Shown here: in pieces, positions 5,916-6,255 of the stretch
Numbering within the stretch: position 1 is the stretch's first letter
How the letters are laid out: the number at the start of each line of letters is the position of its first letter
Notes under the pieces: model-generated
Databases searched by the model: none
Told to the model about the DNA's origin: nothing
The model's input: the letters and a program-made list of their open reading frames with translations, nothing else
Translations under genes and position numbers: made by a program
Source of the DNA: Fidelibacterota bacterium UBA6817
GTDB taxonomy: Bacteria > Fidelibacterota > Fidelibacteria > Fidelibacterales > Fidelibacteraceae
Assembly: GCA_002452555.1 (NCBI GenBank)
Contig: DKER01000061.1
Span: 1-6,255 of the forward strand
Length of the DNA: 6,255 nucleotides
Reading direction: 5' to 3'

Positions 5916-6255
5916 TCAGGGGTTCAGGTTGCCGCTTTTACTGTTTATAGTATTGATGATCTCCTCAGCAATCTTCATATAGGCAAAGGCACCCGGGGCG
6001 CTGTTTCTGTAACCAAAAATAGATTGATTGAAAACTTCCGCTTTCTGAAAATCGGTGTTCATGGGAATGCTCTGACGGAAGACTTCGTCTTCCAAAAAGG
6101 TCTTCCTTATCGCGTTGACAACCGTTTTACAGATGGATGTACGGCAGTCAACCATTGTGATCAGGAGCTTCAGGAATTTGAGGCTTGGATTATAACGGTT
6201 GCCGATATCGTCGATAAAAGCTTTGGTCTTCACCAGTCCGTTCAGTGAAAATTTG
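5916..6255 (-). CDS. parA: ParA/Soj-type partition ATPase, C-terminal part, cut by window edge
   Basis: The last 113 residues of a ParA-family ATPase; the frame is open through the right edge, so the N-terminus with the deviant Walker A lies outside. Visible family features are FSLNGLVKTKAFID (the helix after the nucleotide-binding core), LKLLITMVDCRTS (matches the L.G.LLTM.D.RT strand-loop), VFRQSIPMNTDFQKAEVFNQSIFGY (the IP.N..L.EA...G.....Y region) and APGAFAYMKIAEEI at the end. A GTG at 6233-6231 is in frame but is an internal valine in this alignment, not the start. ParA binds nucleoid DNA non-specifically and moves plasmid copies through ATP-dependent contact with a centromere-binding partner. 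The next gene, 13 nt downstream, would normally be that partner. Confidence 0.92.
   Translation of the reverse strand, partial: KFSLNGLVKTKAFIDDIGNRYNPSLKFLKLLITMVDCRTSICKTVVNAIRKTFLEDEVFRQSIPMNTDFQKAEVFNQSIFGYRNSAPGAFAYMKIAEEIINTINSKSGNLNP

Noticed and set aside
6231..6233. GTG as the start of a short complete gene
   Set aside because: The frame continues upstream to the window edge with ParA-like residues (FSLNGL), so this is an internal valine.
6024..6248. Plus-strand 74-codon frame
   Set aside because: It is antisense to the ParA C-terminus, which has clear family motifs.

Overview
The window is part of the backbone of a conjugative or mobilizable plasmid (or an integrative conjugative element carrying partition genes). 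All supported genes lie on the minus strand, so they read right to left: the C-terminal end of a ParA-type partition ATPase, a 459-residue winged-helix-like protein with tetrapeptide repeats, a small basic coiled-coil protein, a complete MOBF (TrwC/TraI-type) relaxase-helicase, a non-coding stretch that looks like oriT, a ribbon-helix-helix relaxosome protein, and the N-terminal half of a VirD4/TrwB/TraD-type coupling protein that runs off the left edge. The gene content suggests a Gram-negative host. The base composition is moderate to AT-rich, and I cannot name a genus from the sequence.

Right part (about 4265-6255): parA, the 459-residue gene and the 77-residue gene are separated by only 13 and 24 nt, each with its own Shine-Dalgarno sequence. 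The relaxase follows 3 nt after the 77-residue gene's stop codon. They look like one co-transcribed unit joining partition or replication to DNA processing. The 459-residue protein sits where a ParB normally sits but does not look like ParB. It has two blocks of a four-residue xQ[S/T]x repeat (19 and 8 units) flanking a central DNA-binding-like domain, and a C-terminal part resembling plasmid replication initiators.

Middle (1229-1465): the 237-nt gap between the relaxase stop and the RHH gene holds a hairpin followed by TGCGTAGGGTCT, which closely resembles the R388 nic region (TGCGTATTGTCT). It also holds four copies of the palindrome GTTAAC and a plausible sigma70-type promoter for the RHH and coupling-protein genes. 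I read this as oriT plus an autoregulated promoter.

Left part (1-1228): the RHH protein would bind oriT and its own promoter. The relaxase would nick and unwind the transferred strand, and the coupling protein would dock the relaxosome to the type IV secretion channel, whose genes presumably lie beyond the left edge. This part is visibly more AT-rich than the relaxase/459-residue part, which may indicate a mosaic origin.
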